The notes under the pieces were generated by a model that was given only the letters and a program-made list of their open reading frames with translations, did not search any database and was not told where the DNA came from. Positions 23,338-36,804 of a stretch of DNA of 64,000 bases are shown here, piece after piece. Within the stretch, counting starts at the first letter, position 1; every line of letters starts with the position of its first letter. This DNA is from Salminus brasiliensis (taxonomy: Eukaryota > Chordata > Actinopteri > Characiformes > Bryconidae): assembly GCF_030463535.1 (NCBI RefSeq), contig NC_132893.1:28770782-28834781 (forward strand), given 5' to 3'. The position numbers and the translations under genes were made by a program.

Positions 23338-24662
23338 CAGTACTTTTTTATGATCCATGGTTTGTCATTATTAAAAATGATCAATTATTTGTATTCAGCA
23401 TTACACACACTGCACTACATCCAGCTTACCAGGACTAGTTCTGCTTTCTGTATGCAATGCAACGTGCAGCTGGTCAGTGCTTCAGAAGTACGAATGTTAT
23501 CCACCACCATATGATCAGAAAAGCATAGAATATTGTTATGGAACTGATAATATTATTGCCCAGCTAAATCACTTCAGTACATAGGAAGCCTAAACTGGGA
23601 TCAGTCATCTCTGCATATGTTTATTAACAGCCTTGTCCTGTAGATTCCACTCGATGAGCTGCACTTAATCTAAAGTGACATTTGTGGTGATTTATGAAAG
23701 ACAGCATTTTGTTAAAATTATTGGGGTTTTTGATCTTGTTTATAACGAACTGATGTGAAGTGAAGAAAGGCATGGTCTGCTATCCATATGTGATTTTTTT
23801 TTTTATATTCTTTTTTTTAAGTTACCATGAAAGCCTTTTCCTTCATGCTTCTTGTTATCACAGTGAGGCCTTTTCTTAGTCATCGCTGGAAACTTGGGTG
23901 TGAGGGTTTAACTTAAAAAACTCTGCATGGCCTCTGTTTCAGGGAAACTGTCTTTCATGTCTGACAGCGCTTTACGTCACCCCTGGAAGTCACAGTTGTT
24001 GGCAGGGATACCAAAAGCTTGGTGTGATATGAGTCACTTATCAGTGGTAGCTCGGGAGATTCTGCCGGAAGTGTGGGTCCTAAACGTTCAATCCAGAGCA
24101 GATGAGGCAATATTTGATACACTGTTTACATAGTAATCCTTTACATTTTTACATTTTACAGTTAGTACGTATAGGATCTTGAATATGCACACTGAATACA
24201 GAGCAGAGCAGAGGCCTAGAAGCAATTTTTTACAACTTGAGGCCACATCTGCCTGAAAAACAGCTGGAATTACTACATCAAACTTCAGATAGTTACATAG
24301 ATAGATACTTTAGCAGCCAGTAGCAGTTACACAATAACAGCACAGTAAATATGAATAATGGATAATGGAATAAATAGGAATAATGGAAGAATAATGAATG
24401 GATAAATAATAATAAGCAGTAGGAGTGTGTATCAGCATACTGTATGACAATACTGAGTAAATATGTGCATATATATAAGTCAAGGGTCCAGGAGTGCAGA
24501 TGTACAGGATGTACAGTAAAGTATTAATAGTGCAGATAAATAAACCTATGATTAAACATAAGAGACAAGTAGTTGTAACCTCTTGCATTAAACCGATCAG
24601 TAATTTAACATAAAATCTGTAGTAAAATAGTAAGTTCTGTTTACTTACTATATTATTATTCC
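23338..24662. other. no gene seen
   Basis: 23790-23820 is T-rich. 24340-24660 is AT-rich low complexity with ATAATGGA words. No exon recognised. Confidence 0.5.
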
Positions 24663-25445
24663 CAGTCATATCAGAATATCATGGTCACCCCTGATTTGTT
24701 ATGAACTCTGCCCATTATATCAGCTCCATTTTCACATAGGAGCTCTGTGTAGTTCTATAATTCCAGACTGTATCCATCTGTCTCTCTGCATAGCCCCCTT
24801 TCACTCTGTTCCTTAACACTCAGGACCACCACGGAGCAAGTAGTATTTTGGTGGTGGGTCATTCCCAGCAATGCAGTGATACTGACTGCATGAGCTGGTG
24901 GTACGAGTGGATCAGACGCAGCAGTGCTGCTGTAGTGTTTAAACACTGTGTCCAATTTCTGTCAATTCTGTCAGACACTCCTACCTAGCTGGTTCACTTT
25001 GTGGATGTAAAGTCAGGAACAGAAGCTCTGTATCTGTTGCTGCACAGTTTGTGTTGGTCATCCTCAAGTCCTTCATCAGGGCTCACAGGACGCTGCCCAC
25101 AGGACACTGTTGGCTGGATATTTCTTGTTGGTGGACGATTCTCAGTCCAGCAGTGACACTGAGGTGTTTAAACACTCCAGCAGCAGTACTGCTGTGTCTG
25201 ATACACTCGTACCAGCAGTGCAACACACTCGAATAACACTCCACCACCATGTCAGTCAGTGTCACTGTAGTGCTGAGAATGACCCAAATACTACCTGCTC
25301 GGTGGTGGTCAGTCCTTTGGGATCCTGAGCCATGAACAGTCTGGAATCATGGAACTATACAGTGCTCCTATGTGGGAAGTGGAGCTGATAGAATGGGCCG
25401 AGTTCATTCCAAATCGGTGGTGGTCATAATATTCTGATATGACTG
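24663..25445. mobile_element. 783-bp foldback MITE with Tc1-like termini
   Basis: The whole element is an imperfect inverted repeat with arms of about 350 bp. The left end CAGTCATATCAGAATATCAT is mirrored at the right end (GGTCATAATATTCTGATATG, then ACTG). Further in, GAACTCTGCCCATTATATCA, CACATAGGAGCTCTGTGTAG, CCACCACGGAGCAAGTAGTA and AGCAGTGCTGCTGTAGTG have mirrored partners. No protein is encoded; the frames at 24755-24955 and 25051-25328 are arm shadows. The terminus matches the Tc1-like fragment at 2937. Confidence 0.85.
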
Positions 25446-25995
25446 TGTGTTTTATTACTGTTAACTATTCTGAATGCGAGGTAAAGCATCTAGTTTTTAC
25501 TTTTACTAGTAGAATAACTCAGAAGAAACAACAGTGTATATATCATGATATTGATATATTGAATTTATCATAACAGATTAAATACGCAGACCTCATGACC
25601 TATATCCAGACTGAAGAACTTGGTGCGCCTGCTTGTTGCTTTTAAGAAGAAAGCTGTCATGATCTCACAACATCCAGCAGTGCAGGCTTTGTATTCTTTT
25701 CTTTTAAACAACACATGCTCTCACAGCCCCTGATGTCATGTTAATATGATGCAGCTATGCCTCTCTAACGGCATAATCCACAAGTGAAAGTGTTAAACTG
25801 TTTGGTAGGAAACTGGTGGAAACAGAAAGGCTTTTTTTCCGCTGTCATATTGCTGAGTAAGCGGTCATAACAGGGCAGTGGAAAGTGAATGGCTGACAGA
25901 GTCACTGAGCAAGCAGTATTCTGTACAGTTTATTAGTATGCAGAATAGATTCACAGAAAGGCCAGAGCTTTTCTAAATCAGTGTCTTGACATACA
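25446..25995. other. no gene seen
   Basis: Apparently unique sequence without recognisable coding content. Confidence 0.5.
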
Positions 25996-26635
25996 GTCAG
26001 GCCCATGGTTATTTTGTCTTTGTACACCAACAATTGTATTAACCATTTATCTTTCACAAACAACCCATTTTCACATTGTCAAAAGTATTTGGACAAATTG
26101 TAGTCACTTAAATGCATATATTTAGCGCAATATGTTTTGGAACTCATAGACGTCACCAAATGCTGAGGCTTCACCAGTCCTTTGCTGCAGCCACCTTCAG
26201 TTGCTGCTTGTTTGTGTGGTTTTCTGATTCAGTTTTGTCTTCAATAAGTGAAGCCTTGAGTAGTGAAGGGCTATGCAGATTTATTTCTTTGTCAGATTTG
26301 CAGAACTTGACTGGATCAGAGGAGAACGCAGAGCTAGATACACTTCAGAATCCATCCATATATCATCAGTCACATCATTAATAAACGCCAGTGACCAAGT
26401 TCCATTAGCAGCTCTACGTGCTCAGGGAATAACAGTGCCTCCACCATGTTTGACAGATGACGTGGTATTGTTTTGGATCACGAGCCCTTCCTTAATACCC
26501 AATTTAATCTTATGACAATCTTTCACTTGCATCAGCGTCTCTCTAAATAGCTACCAAATGCGAATTTAACACTTAGAATCAACTCCCTTGAATCAAAGCT
26601 GAAAGTCACTGTCCAAATACTTATGACTATACTTT
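25996..26635. mobile_element. probable Tc1/mariner-type relic
   Basis: It contains CAAAAGTATTTGGACAAATT near the left and CACTGTCCAAATACTTATGA near the right (inverted). Between them is CACCATGTTTGACAGATGAC, a phrase common in fish DNA transposons. No intact transposase frame. Confidence 0.5.
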
Positions 26636-27519
26636 AGCATGTCAGCGGCTTTTATTTAAGTAAAGGTACGCTCATTTTTGGTGTGTATTGCCACATGCTG
26701 CTGTTTTGTCCTCAGCTCTATCTGTCAACAGCACAAATTGGTAGGCACCATGCTTTCTGTAGGATTGGCCTCCAGGCTAATAAAAAAGGATGTTTACCAA
26801 TGAGGTAGTTCACACATGCACAAACACGCAGTGCACAGTCATGCAATATCTCCAAATTTCTCTGAAACAGAAAGTGAGTGGAGCTTTGTGTGGTGAACAT
26901 AGTTTCATTAATGTTCACAGGTCAATCTTATCAGTCCCCTGATCCTAGAACTACTTTTCTTTTAGCTCTGATTCTTGTAAACAGGCTCCTGTTCTCTGGA
27001 AATGTTTATGTTTGCATTTCCTGTCTATAAAAGGTCAAGAATTGTGCCAGTTGTTATTTAAAGGCACTTTATTCTACAGTTGTCTTGTATCTTATTGGAT
27101 GTATGGATCAGTCAAAAATCAGTCCTAGTTTTGCATGACTTCCAAATTAAACACTGTGCCTTTAAAGAGTGCATTCGCCCTTCATATCAGCCTGTCTCTC
27201 AGCACATATGAAAACTGTGTGTTAGGGGGTCGAGGCGGGGCTTAGTGAGGCATGGGCAGGGTAGAAAGCAGCTAATAGGAGCCTGAAGAGGCGTTAGCAT
27301 TCAGACGGAGGGCAAAATCCTCCCCATTTTATCATCAGTTGAGTTACAAACGTTGCAAAATGGATTAATTTTCAACCTCTAGGGAGCGCACTAGCTAGGT
27401 TTACAACAGTAAAGGTGTCATTTATCAGCATGAAATGGGACAAATCACTTGTTTAACCCAAATGCTACAAAGAGTATGTCTGTAAACCGACTAAGGAGCT
27501 TACCTCTGTGACCTGTTTA
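26636..27519. other. no gene seen
   Basis: No supported exon or classified repeat. Confidence 0.5.
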
Positions 27520-27810
27520 AATCCTAGGTCATACCATCAGCATCCGGAACCTGAGAGAGCACAACTGGCCTTGCTTTCTCCTGATGGGTAGTTGACTCTC
27601 TCTCTCTTTCCCCACATCACTTCAGTGTGATGCTGGCCAGCACAGACATCTGTTAGCCGATACAGCAGAGATGGGTACCTGGTGCTTTTCTTTAAGCGCA
27701 TTGGTTGCCTGGTGACGTTGCATCAGCAGCAATTCACAAAGAGGCGGCGGCTAATGAGTGGGTTGGGTAATTGGCTAAATCTAAAATTGGGAAGGGGAAA
27801 TAGGTAAAAT
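27520..27810 (+). repeat. SINE-like element, copy 2
   Basis: CATCCGGAACCTGAGAGAGC, ACAACTGGCCTTGCTTTCTC, CCCCACATCACTTCAGTGTG, then CATCAGCAGCAATTCACAAA. Collinear with 20200-20545. Confidence 0.6.
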
Positions 27811-30800
27811 GCAAATGTTTACTCATGCTTTAAGACCTTTATAACCCTTATATACCTTCAGTGTAAACAGTTGGGGTTAAACCTCTGTGTGCTGAATAAG
27901 CAGATTTCACAAAACATCCCAAAAACAATTAATTGAAAATTGACCAAAGGCTGTTTCCACAGCCTAATTTTTAAGCATGCATGTATTAACTGGAGCAAAC
28001 AGTACAGTTTGGACCTTTATCCAGATATTATGTCCTCTAGCAAACTCCTTTTATGTCCAAGAATCCAGCAAAATGAGTTTCCAAGATCTGAGTCTTTTAA
28101 AAGCCCTGAAAGTGTGAAGCCTTTTATGTGCTTTTTCTCACCCACACTCGTTCCCCGTCTCAGTTCAGTGTGATGCATTTTCATGACTCAGATTTTGGTG
28201 CCTCGTGTTGTGGTCATGACTCAGAATCTGGAAGGGTGCCTTGATGAATGGATGGAATTTTAGAGATGTTTCTAACTGATGACGATGTTTTAGTGATTTG
28301 GCCTCACACACTGCTTGAAGCAAGCCCAGTGCATTTGTGACCAAGTGACCGAGGAAGTATTTAGAGTGTTTACCTTCTGGACACAAGGTTATATTCTAGA
28401 GAAATGTTCTTAGTAGCATTTATGCGAGAGGTGTTTGCTATGTCTCCACCTGTGTGGAGGCTCCTCTATGACACCAGCAGCTTATGAGGACTTATGAGAG
28501 ATTTCATAGGGCCCATATCCAACAATTTTCTTGTGTTATATGGTTTTCCTTGAGGTCTGATTCAGGTCCAGAAACAGTCATAATTCATTTTGACACAACT
28601 GTTTTCCAACCTCTTATTCCTCTAGAATTCAAAAGGCTGTTTGTTACTGAGACTTCAGGATGGATAAAATATGAATGAGCTATTTTCTGATTGGTATGTT
28701 CTGATTGGTTGTGGCTCATTCGGAAAGCCCACTAAAACACTATTGAGAAGTACATTGTGAATGGGCGGGACTGAATAGGCAGAGATATGTAAATGAGTTT
28801 GCTACATAATTAGAACTGGGAGGGGGGTGGGCTCATATTCCAGAGATATTGATGGGACTGGATGTGGGATGTTGGCATAGATACAATTGAACAGCTTGTT
28901 TCTGTTACTGCACCTTTATGATGGCTATGAGATGAATGAGCTGATTGCCATTTTAATTTACAGATAACTGGACAGTTAGGAGGGTCAAGTCACATTTTCC
29001 TTGGAATGGTTGAAATTCAGTTTGTTGATAGTTTCTTTTAGGTTTTGAGTGAAATAGCTCCTTATTTATGTTTTAGGGGACTTTTAAGTATGTCCGAATT
29101 GTGAAGTGGATTTTGAGCATGATTATGAGGGTGCTAAAATCTCCCACAATGCAAAATCTCCCACAATGCACATGCAATTAGCGCTGCCCACTGCAGAGCA
29201 GAATGCATTGTGAGTAGAGCTGCACAATATGTCGTTTCAACATCATAATGTGCAAAATCCATAATTGGAGAAAGTGCTCTTAGGCTCCACAAGGTTCTGT
29301 TTATGTGACCAGTGCTGATGCATGTTGATGATGAGGTCTCATTAATGTTGCTAAATAGTCCCTTGGTAGTCACTTAAACTATATAGTGAATCATTTATTT
29401 TTAATAATGATTAATTATTTATAAGGGAGTATGGATTTATTTAGGCCACATCCACAGTGTGCTGATGTAATTGCCGGCTTAAGGAGACGACCAGCAGGTA
29501 TTGAATAAAGGGATGATTCACTGTGTATCCTTCCAGAAACTGTCATGGGAGAAAGGACTGGGAATTAAGCGTCTTTGGAGGTGATGGAAGATGAACATCC
29601 ATGTGTGTTTCTGTTGCAGCACTATACTTACATCATCTAGTACTTGCTCAAACTGACCTACAAGAATTAAAATCATGTCACATTATGCATTACATGTAAA
29701 GGTGAGTGAAAAAACCTCATGTTCGTAAAGTAAACATTTACAAAATAGCAATACTGAGTATTTACACCTTAACTATATATACTATACTATACACACATTA
29801 TACATATACTATACTTACTCTCTATATACTATATTGCACTGGTTTAAAGCAGGTTAAATGTACAGGGTTTATAACATGTGAAATGTTCCCATTATTTCTA
29901 AAAAACACTGGATGGGTGTGAATGTAGGTGTAAAAAATCCTTCACAAATGAGAACAGAAATATGACTTACCGTCAAATGAATGTATGATTAGACCAATTT
30001 AGAAAGTTTTAAAGAGACATTGTAATTCTAGATAAAACAAGGAGCTACTCGCTCTTATGCTACCATTAGACTTCTACCTTTATTATCATGTGATCTACTT
30101 CACTTAATTTTACACCATATTGTACTAATATGACTAAAGTACTAATGTCAGACTAGATTTGCTACTGACTCAGCACTGGTTCTGCTGTTGCTTTTGGTCA
30201 TATCCAGCCTCAGGGTGTCTCTAAATATACAGGAGCTTTACATTTGAATGTATTTTTGGTTTAGGTTTAGGTGACTCAGATGGTTTGTGGAAAATGAGAG
30301 ACTTGCCTTGTTTGGGGAGCCCTAAACAAACAAGTAGGCCTATATACATCCAAGGAAAAGCCATAGTTTTCCATGAGCTATTTTAGTAAACCGAAAGGGC
30401 TTGTATGATATCGTCAAAAATGAATGTAACCAAATGACTCACGGGAACCGTTCTCAGTCCACTGGTCCATGTTCTCCAATGCTCCTTGAAAGGCTGAATT
30501 CCTTCTATTTTGCTAAGTGCTTTCAGATGTCAGACTTCATTAAGGTAATAAATGAGATCACATTTGATGTGAAGCTCACTAGCGTGTGCTGCCTCACCCG
30601 GACTGTACACAAATGTGAACAATTTATTCATTGTAAAATCTTGTTCTGTTGCTTTTTTTACGGGATGGGTGCTGAACAATGGCCTCATTGTGTTCTCAGA
30701 CAGGCAGGGGATCAGTGCTGACATGGATCTAGGCTGGTGCCTTGCCTTTTGCTTTCGTGCAACCTGACTGACAGAGTGTGCAGCTGTAGTGGATGCCTGT

Positions 30801-31309
30801 GTTTTGATGTTGTCTTGCACATTCGGCCTGCTTCTTATTTGTGCTGATTTTTAAGAAATGTGTAAAGGGGAATTATAGAAAATATGCCCATGTAAATAGA
30901 ACTGGGCAAGATTTCTGGTTATAAGTGGTTATACAATGTGCATTAGCTTTGTATTTCAATTAAAAATGGCAACATTCTGTAAATAAGTACAAAATACTGT
31001 GTTGATTTTAGACAAAAGTTTTCAATACCATTATTGTGCCTTACATAGCCTACGTCTAGGGTCTGCTTCTATTAGTAGGTAAACGGATAAGTGACTGTAT
31101 ATGTTGTTAATGTTAATGTTTTATGTTAATGTTTCTCAGAATACTTTTCTGAGCATCTTGTGGAAAAGGAACAACTGCAGCAGCACAGTCAGCTCTGTAT
31201 ATGACTGTAGTTGCTATTACTGTAACATAACTGAATTTAGCACAGCACTGGTTTAAATGTGGAACTGCTGATACATTATATCAAACCTACAACACAACTA
31301 CTTAGACCT
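27811..31309. other. no gene seen
   Basis: 29137-29171 has a small direct duplication of AAATCTCCCACAATGCA. 29775-29840 is TATACTA-rich. 28680-28810 may be a decayed repeat (GGGCGGGACTGAATAGG). No splice-bounded exon with recognised homology. Confidence 0.45.
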
Positions 31310-32245
31310 CACATTCTGAAAAAAAGAAAGGTTCTATATAATACTGACAAAATAGTCTAGCAAAAGTGGAACCCTCTTCGGTGGTACAGTACAATTGTTT
31401 TAAAAAAGGATTCCTTAAGTGATGCCAAAGAAGAACCACATTTAGTTTCCTACAAAACAGTTTGAAGCAACCTTTGTTCTATTTAGGAGTGTATAGATTA
31501 ACATTATTTCAATGGGCTCTTTATAGAAACATCTACATGAGATCTTTCTTGTATCTGAAAAAGCATTTTACCAGGTTAGGAAACATTTATGTATTTAAAT
31601 GGTTCTTTAAGTTGTCATGGTTTATATTTACATTTACAGCCTTTAGCAGATGCTCTTATCCAGAAAGTGCTGTGCTATTTACTCTAGAATAACCTCAGCT
31701 AGTTAAAATAGACAAAAAATACCTCTAAGATACCTCTAAGCTTAGACAATACTAAACACAAGTCAATATGGAGACCATAGTACTCTACTCTTTGGAAGAG
31801 GTGGGTCTGTAGTCTGCATTTGAAGACAGCAAGCACCTCTGCTGTTTGGACACCCAGGGGAAGTTCGTTCCACCATTTCGATGCCAGGACAGAAAAAAGC
31901 CTGGGCGGTTCTATATAGAACCATTGTCTTCACTAAAGAACCCATGGAACCCATGTTCTACCTAGGACTAAAGAAAACTGTATGCATTCAAATGGTTCTT
32001 TGAGTTTCATGGTTCTGTATAGATCCATTGTGTTTACTCAAGTGTTCTGCACGGTATTGAAGAAAGGTTCTAGCAATAGTGGAACCCTTTGGTTCTACAG
32101 TATAGAGGACCATTTGGAAGTTCTCTGTAAAGAACCCTGCATGAGGTTTTCCAAAGAAGCATTTATGCATTCAAATGATTCTTTCCGTTCTTTTCTTTGT
32201 GTATAAAACCATTGCATTTACCCCTTACCCAAAGAACCTTGGCCA
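31310..32245 (+). repeat. AAGAACC/GGTTCTTT dispersed repeat cluster
   Basis: Many imperfect copies of AAGAACC, GGTTCTAT, GTGGAACCCT and ATTCAAATGGTTCTTTGAG words. The unit is related to segments at 12890, 51570-51990 and 63050-63260. A separate repeat (31635-31905) is inserted within. Confidence 0.65.
31635..31905 (+). repeat. TTTAGCAGATGCTCTTATCC repeat, copy 1
   Basis: Starts with the tail motif CTTTAGCAGATGCTCTTATC and carries AGTCAATATGGAGACCATAG, TTGAAGACAGCAAGCACC and CAGGACAGAAAAAAGCCTGG. Copies at 37917-38275 (inverted) and 56363-56560. Confidence 0.75.
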
Positions 32246-34294
32246 CCCATTAAGGCATCATGGGTATTCATTAATTCAATGTAGACATACTTCAGTATTA
32301 AAAAAGGCTCATGTCTTACACATGGCAGCTTGGGCCAGTTTTAATTTTGAACTACTGACCACTTTCTAAGTGTGATGAATCTGAATGGTAGCAACAGTGA
32401 GCCACTGTTGACAAACGTTGTTCAATAGCATTTGCAAAGCATACAACCAAAAAGGGTAGCTGTAAAAAGGCTGGTGAAGTTTGAATTAGCACCCATGGTG
32501 CCCTGCAAAGCAAAGATAACCCACAGTCTCGTCAGACCTCAGAACTTTATTTACGGTCATGGAACTTTCATAGCAGAAGTTGCAGCATGCTTGATAAACC
32601 CACAAGGCCACAGTGTTATCGAGCTGATGCTGCAGGCTTGACTGGAATTTCCTTGAGCGTCTCTTTATCCATTGTGGATGGGCGCTGCGATAATGCTAAA
32701 GTTGTGGTTTTCCAGAGCACAGAAGTCTGCCGGGTGGTCTCGTCAGATCGATGGGGGGAAACACATGCTCTTTCTCCTAACACACTTTTCAATGGGAGAA
32801 GGAAGTTCACAGACGTTTGTGCACAGACCACTTTTTGTTCAGTGCCTTTAGCCCAATGAGATCAGAAGCCTGAGGCTATATGATAAAACACATGCATACA
32901 ATGCCAGGATCTGTCTCGCTGCCACTGCCAACGATAGGTTTGGGACTAAACACAAAAGGCGTGGAAAGGTCATTTTACTTTCGCTTGACATTTGAGTTGG
33001 TAAAAGCTGATAAGAGACAACAGACAGAGTGTGAGCTGTTTGCATTTTGTACAAACTCTAGACAAAGCTGGAGGTTCTGCTGCTGCAGAGCATAATTGAA
33101 ATTGTAATTAATGAGTATTATAGAAGTTATTTAGAACAGCTACTACTCGATTAAAAAACTAAATCATCAGTAGAAAGAGACACCTTCATGAGGCTAATCT
33201 ATTAACCTACACAGGGAGACGCATTCATATACAGGTTGGAGTATATAGCTATGATAAAAAAGAAAGGTATTCAAGGCTATAACTGAAATGGATCTATACT
33301 CCCTTATTAGTATTGCACTATATAGGGTGAGACTGTTGGGTATATACTATATAAGTGGAAGCACAAATGAATTTGGATGAATACTTTCTCATCACACCTC
33401 AGCACTGGTCGTATATATAAACATGTGTATTAGTAAAGCGTTGTGCTGATCATGGAATAGTCTCTGACTGTTATGTTGCTGTACAACCTAAACCTACTGT
33501 TAATGAACTACATCGGAAAATATGTGAAATTCACAACATCCAGTGGCTCATATGTCACTTGCTTGTATGAGCAAGCGCCATCTGCTCCATTTCATTTCTC
33601 CGAACTGCACTCACATACAGCTCAAGAAGTGATCTACAATGTTTACATAAAAATACAAGTGCATTGTCCTCCAAATCACTTTCGAATTCCAGTTCACGAT
33701 TCAGTCACAAGCCAAGTTTGTTGCACTAAAAGAGGAAGTCCATAAAACAAATATGCATTATTTAATGCATTAAATATTCATTATTTAATAAAAAAATGTG
33801 TGATGATGATTATTTTGGAGCTTTTCTATTGGTCCATTTATTATACAGTGTAAAGATCAACTGTCAGAATTATGTCACATTAGGTCAGAACAGGACAAAT
33901 GGCAAAAATAGGTTATTTCTCGATAGTGACGATATGATAATGGTGATCATGAACTCTGCTGAGCTCTGGGCAGATCTTTGGGCTGGACGTCAGGGGGCTT
34001 CTCTTTAGAGTGAGAAGGCAAGACCCCCCTCTGATAGGTAAAGCTAGGGCTGAAAGATAAGAGTGGCGGAGGAAGGAGGAAGGAGACGTGGTGGAGGTGG
34101 GGTGTGAAAACCACTGTGTCGTGGGGCATAGATGTTAGCGGCAGGAATTTAGAAGATGTTAGATGGGGAGGGGGAGGGGTTCCTCTTTCCAAAATTCAGT
34201 TAATCAAAATTTTAAATTACTGACATATTCAATAAGAACAATCTTCCACATCTCCTCCACACCCCTAAATAAACAGTTGTCTGTTGTGGTACGT
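32246..34294. other. no gene seen
   Basis: 32400-33100 looks unique and non-repetitive. Frames there (for example 32587-32859) have no recognised homology. Confidence 0.45.
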
Positions 34295-34587
34295 AGAAAG
34301 ACAAGACAAGACCATTTGACCATTTGTGATGGACCCAGATGGAATGTAGCTCCCACTTTTTCCCCCATGCGTGCAGTGAACACACACATACACACCAGAG
34401 AAAGACACATAGTGGACAGTGAGCACACGTGCCCGGAGCAGTGGGCAGCGGCACCCAGGGAGGAGAGAGGGTGATGGGCCTTGCTCAAGGGCCCAACAGT
34501 GGCAGCTTGCCGAGCCCCGGTATTGAACTCACAACCGTGTCATCAATAGCCCGAAGCTCTAACTGCTGAGCCACCACTGCCCCTCCA
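34295..34587 (-). repeat. full tRNA-derived SINE, minus strand
   Basis: Read on the minus strand: GGGCAGTGGTGGCTCAGCAG (A box), GGTTGTGAGTTCAATACCGG (B box), then GCTCGGCAAGCTGCCACTG and CTTGAGCAAGGCCCATCACC, the typical tRNA-unrelated body of a fish SINE. The 34163-34488 frames on both strands are shadows of it. Confidence 0.85.
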
Positions 34588-36089
34588 CATACAGGTTTTC
34601 CACTGATTTAGATTTGCATCCAGCTGAAGTTAAAAAAAGAACTGATAGAGGAATAAGCCAGACGCACTGCAGACGAATGTTCTCATGCTGTGTGTTCATC
34701 TTGCAAAGTAAGTAAACTGTAGTGAAGTTCAGCGTTTTTTGTGCACATGACCAGGTTTAAATTACAGAAACTCATTCAACTCCGGCAAGGCCCAGAGGCC
34801 CATTTCCTGTGCTGGGTGTTTCAGAGAAGAGAGAATCAGCCAATTCAAATGAGGCCTGGCACTGATGTGACTAATAGCTGGCTTAGAGGGTCTGCAGCCT
34901 GCATTACAAAGTACCAGTGTGTTCGTTTCTGTGTGTTTTTGCTAGCCACTAGCTGGGGTGCTTGTTTGAATGGCCTTAGCATTCACCATTATGGGATGGA
35001 CCACTGGTAAAACTGGGACCAGATGGGAAAAGGTCAAGCTTTTGTGCCTGTGCAATATCCGTCTGAGTGCATTTCACACCTCAAGGTCCAACACTGCTGT
35101 TTGTTGTTACAGGGAAGGCTTAATAATAATGTGAACTTTGTTCATATGTCCAACAGCAGACATGTGTCCCAGCGAAACCGCTCACTCTCTAGGGATTCTA
35201 GCCTTGTTTATGTTTTATGTCAAAGTAAGTGAACTAGAAAATCCTATGGCTTACTTGTGGAGTGCACAGCATATGACTACATAATTACAACGGGCCTCAT
35301 TTATCAATACCATCCTAAGGTTTCTTAAATGTGTTGTTAAGAAAAGTCCTAACAAAAAGTCTGTCAGATTCATTGTGTGTTTGTAACTGCAGAAGTGTTC
35401 ACAGCTCTGTTTTTATAATGATGAATCCCACTGTCCAATAAACTGAACAACTGGTGCTGTGAGTAATCGACCTAGTTGACTAAAATGGACAACCAGATTA
35501 ATTGACAACAAATTTAGTAGCCGATTAGCTGGTGACGTTATCACGTGTTTCTCACGCTAACTAGGAGCGATTTGATTAATTACCAAACTTCAACCATAAC
35601 AGTGTGAAATACAGTTTTACTGCCACTGTTTTAATACTTTTTACAGTATTAATTACCTCAGTCTGGACGCAGAGCAGCTGTCTATCACATGACTGGAGTG
35701 TGTGGATAAAACCCTTACAGAGCCATAAGGCAAAACAGCCACAAAGCCATAGCCAGACATGTGGCGACATCACTCTGGAGTGTGAGTGGAGAGCACAGTT
35801 TTGTTAGTGTGAGGCGTGGGAGTCTCATTTGGACACGAGCTGAGTGTGAACAGGGGGAATCTTTAAGTGAACCAGAGACGTTATAAGACCTCATTTAGGA
35901 GGAGACCTGGTAAAATACGAACAGAGTTTCTCGCTCAACATGGCCTCTGTTTACAGATGAAGTCCCGCCCTTCTTTAAAAAGAGCCAATCAGCTTACAAG
36001 ATGAGCAGAGGAGGGTCGGCAATATTGTGGCTTCAGACCGTGTCAAAATAGAACTCAAATGACAAACGAAGCACTAACACAAATTCTTT
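34588..36089. other. no confirmed gene; candidate upstream lpar1 exons
   Basis: Strong donor-like sites occur at 34708 (CAAA|GTAAGT) and 35225 (CAAA|GTAAGT). The second has a good acceptor upstream (TGTTGTTACAG ending 35112), defining a possible 112-nt exon 35113-35224. Both are unverified. Confidence 0.25.
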
Positions 36090-36345
36090 TTTGTCCATCC
36101 CAAAAGTACTGAATGGAGCACCGTCACGTCCACTGCTTCGCAGCTCAAACTGCCCCTTAGTGCCAAAAGGGTTATGGTTCATCTGCTCCAGAGAGTCCTA
36201 TTCTATTGGCAGTACTTCTCTACAGGGACTAGACAAGCTGTGTGGGCGTCCATTTGCACATCTGTGTCAGCAATGGGGGCTAAATAAAGTAGCTGAATGC
36301 ATTTTTTAAAAGGGGTGTTCTCAAACATTTGGACATATAATGTAA
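36090..36345 (+). mobile_element. Tc1-type non-autonomous element, copy 3 (5' truncated)
   Basis: It contains CCCAAAAGTACTGAATGGAG, GCTCCAGAGAGTCCTATTCT and the terminus ACATTTGGACATATAATG. The left terminus is missing. Confidence 0.65.
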
Positions 36346-36804
36346 CAGGATTGTCAGATCAGTTGCGTGATACAAAGTCATGTTGGGTTGGCCTGGTCTT
36401 GCAAGACGTGTCTCACAGTTATTCCGCTTTTTTATTTTTTGCTGATCCGAAAAATTATGGAAAAACTGATTAAAGGAAAACCGGTTTAGTGTTGCTGTAT
36501 TTAATTACTGCTGCATCCTTGACTTTAAATATTGAAGATTTATGATTAGCAGCAAAGCTTAATTAAATCAGTGAATGTTTCAGTATATAATCAGTGAATT
36601 TTTTTATTTATTTTATTTTTATTTTTTTAATTTTTTTTCAGCATGAATATGACTATAACCAGCAAATCTGAACCCATGCAGTTCCTAACCTCTTGCAATG
36701 TTAAAGCCACTAAAAAAATTTGAAATGTTCCATGTACTGTAAATGAGTCAGATTGTGATTTTCTGACCATATTTTTGGTCTTACTTTCAGAGATAACCTT
36801 CAAG

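Noticed and set aside
24755..25328. Four overlapping open frames
   Set aside because: They are the two arms of the 24663-25445 foldback element read on both strands.
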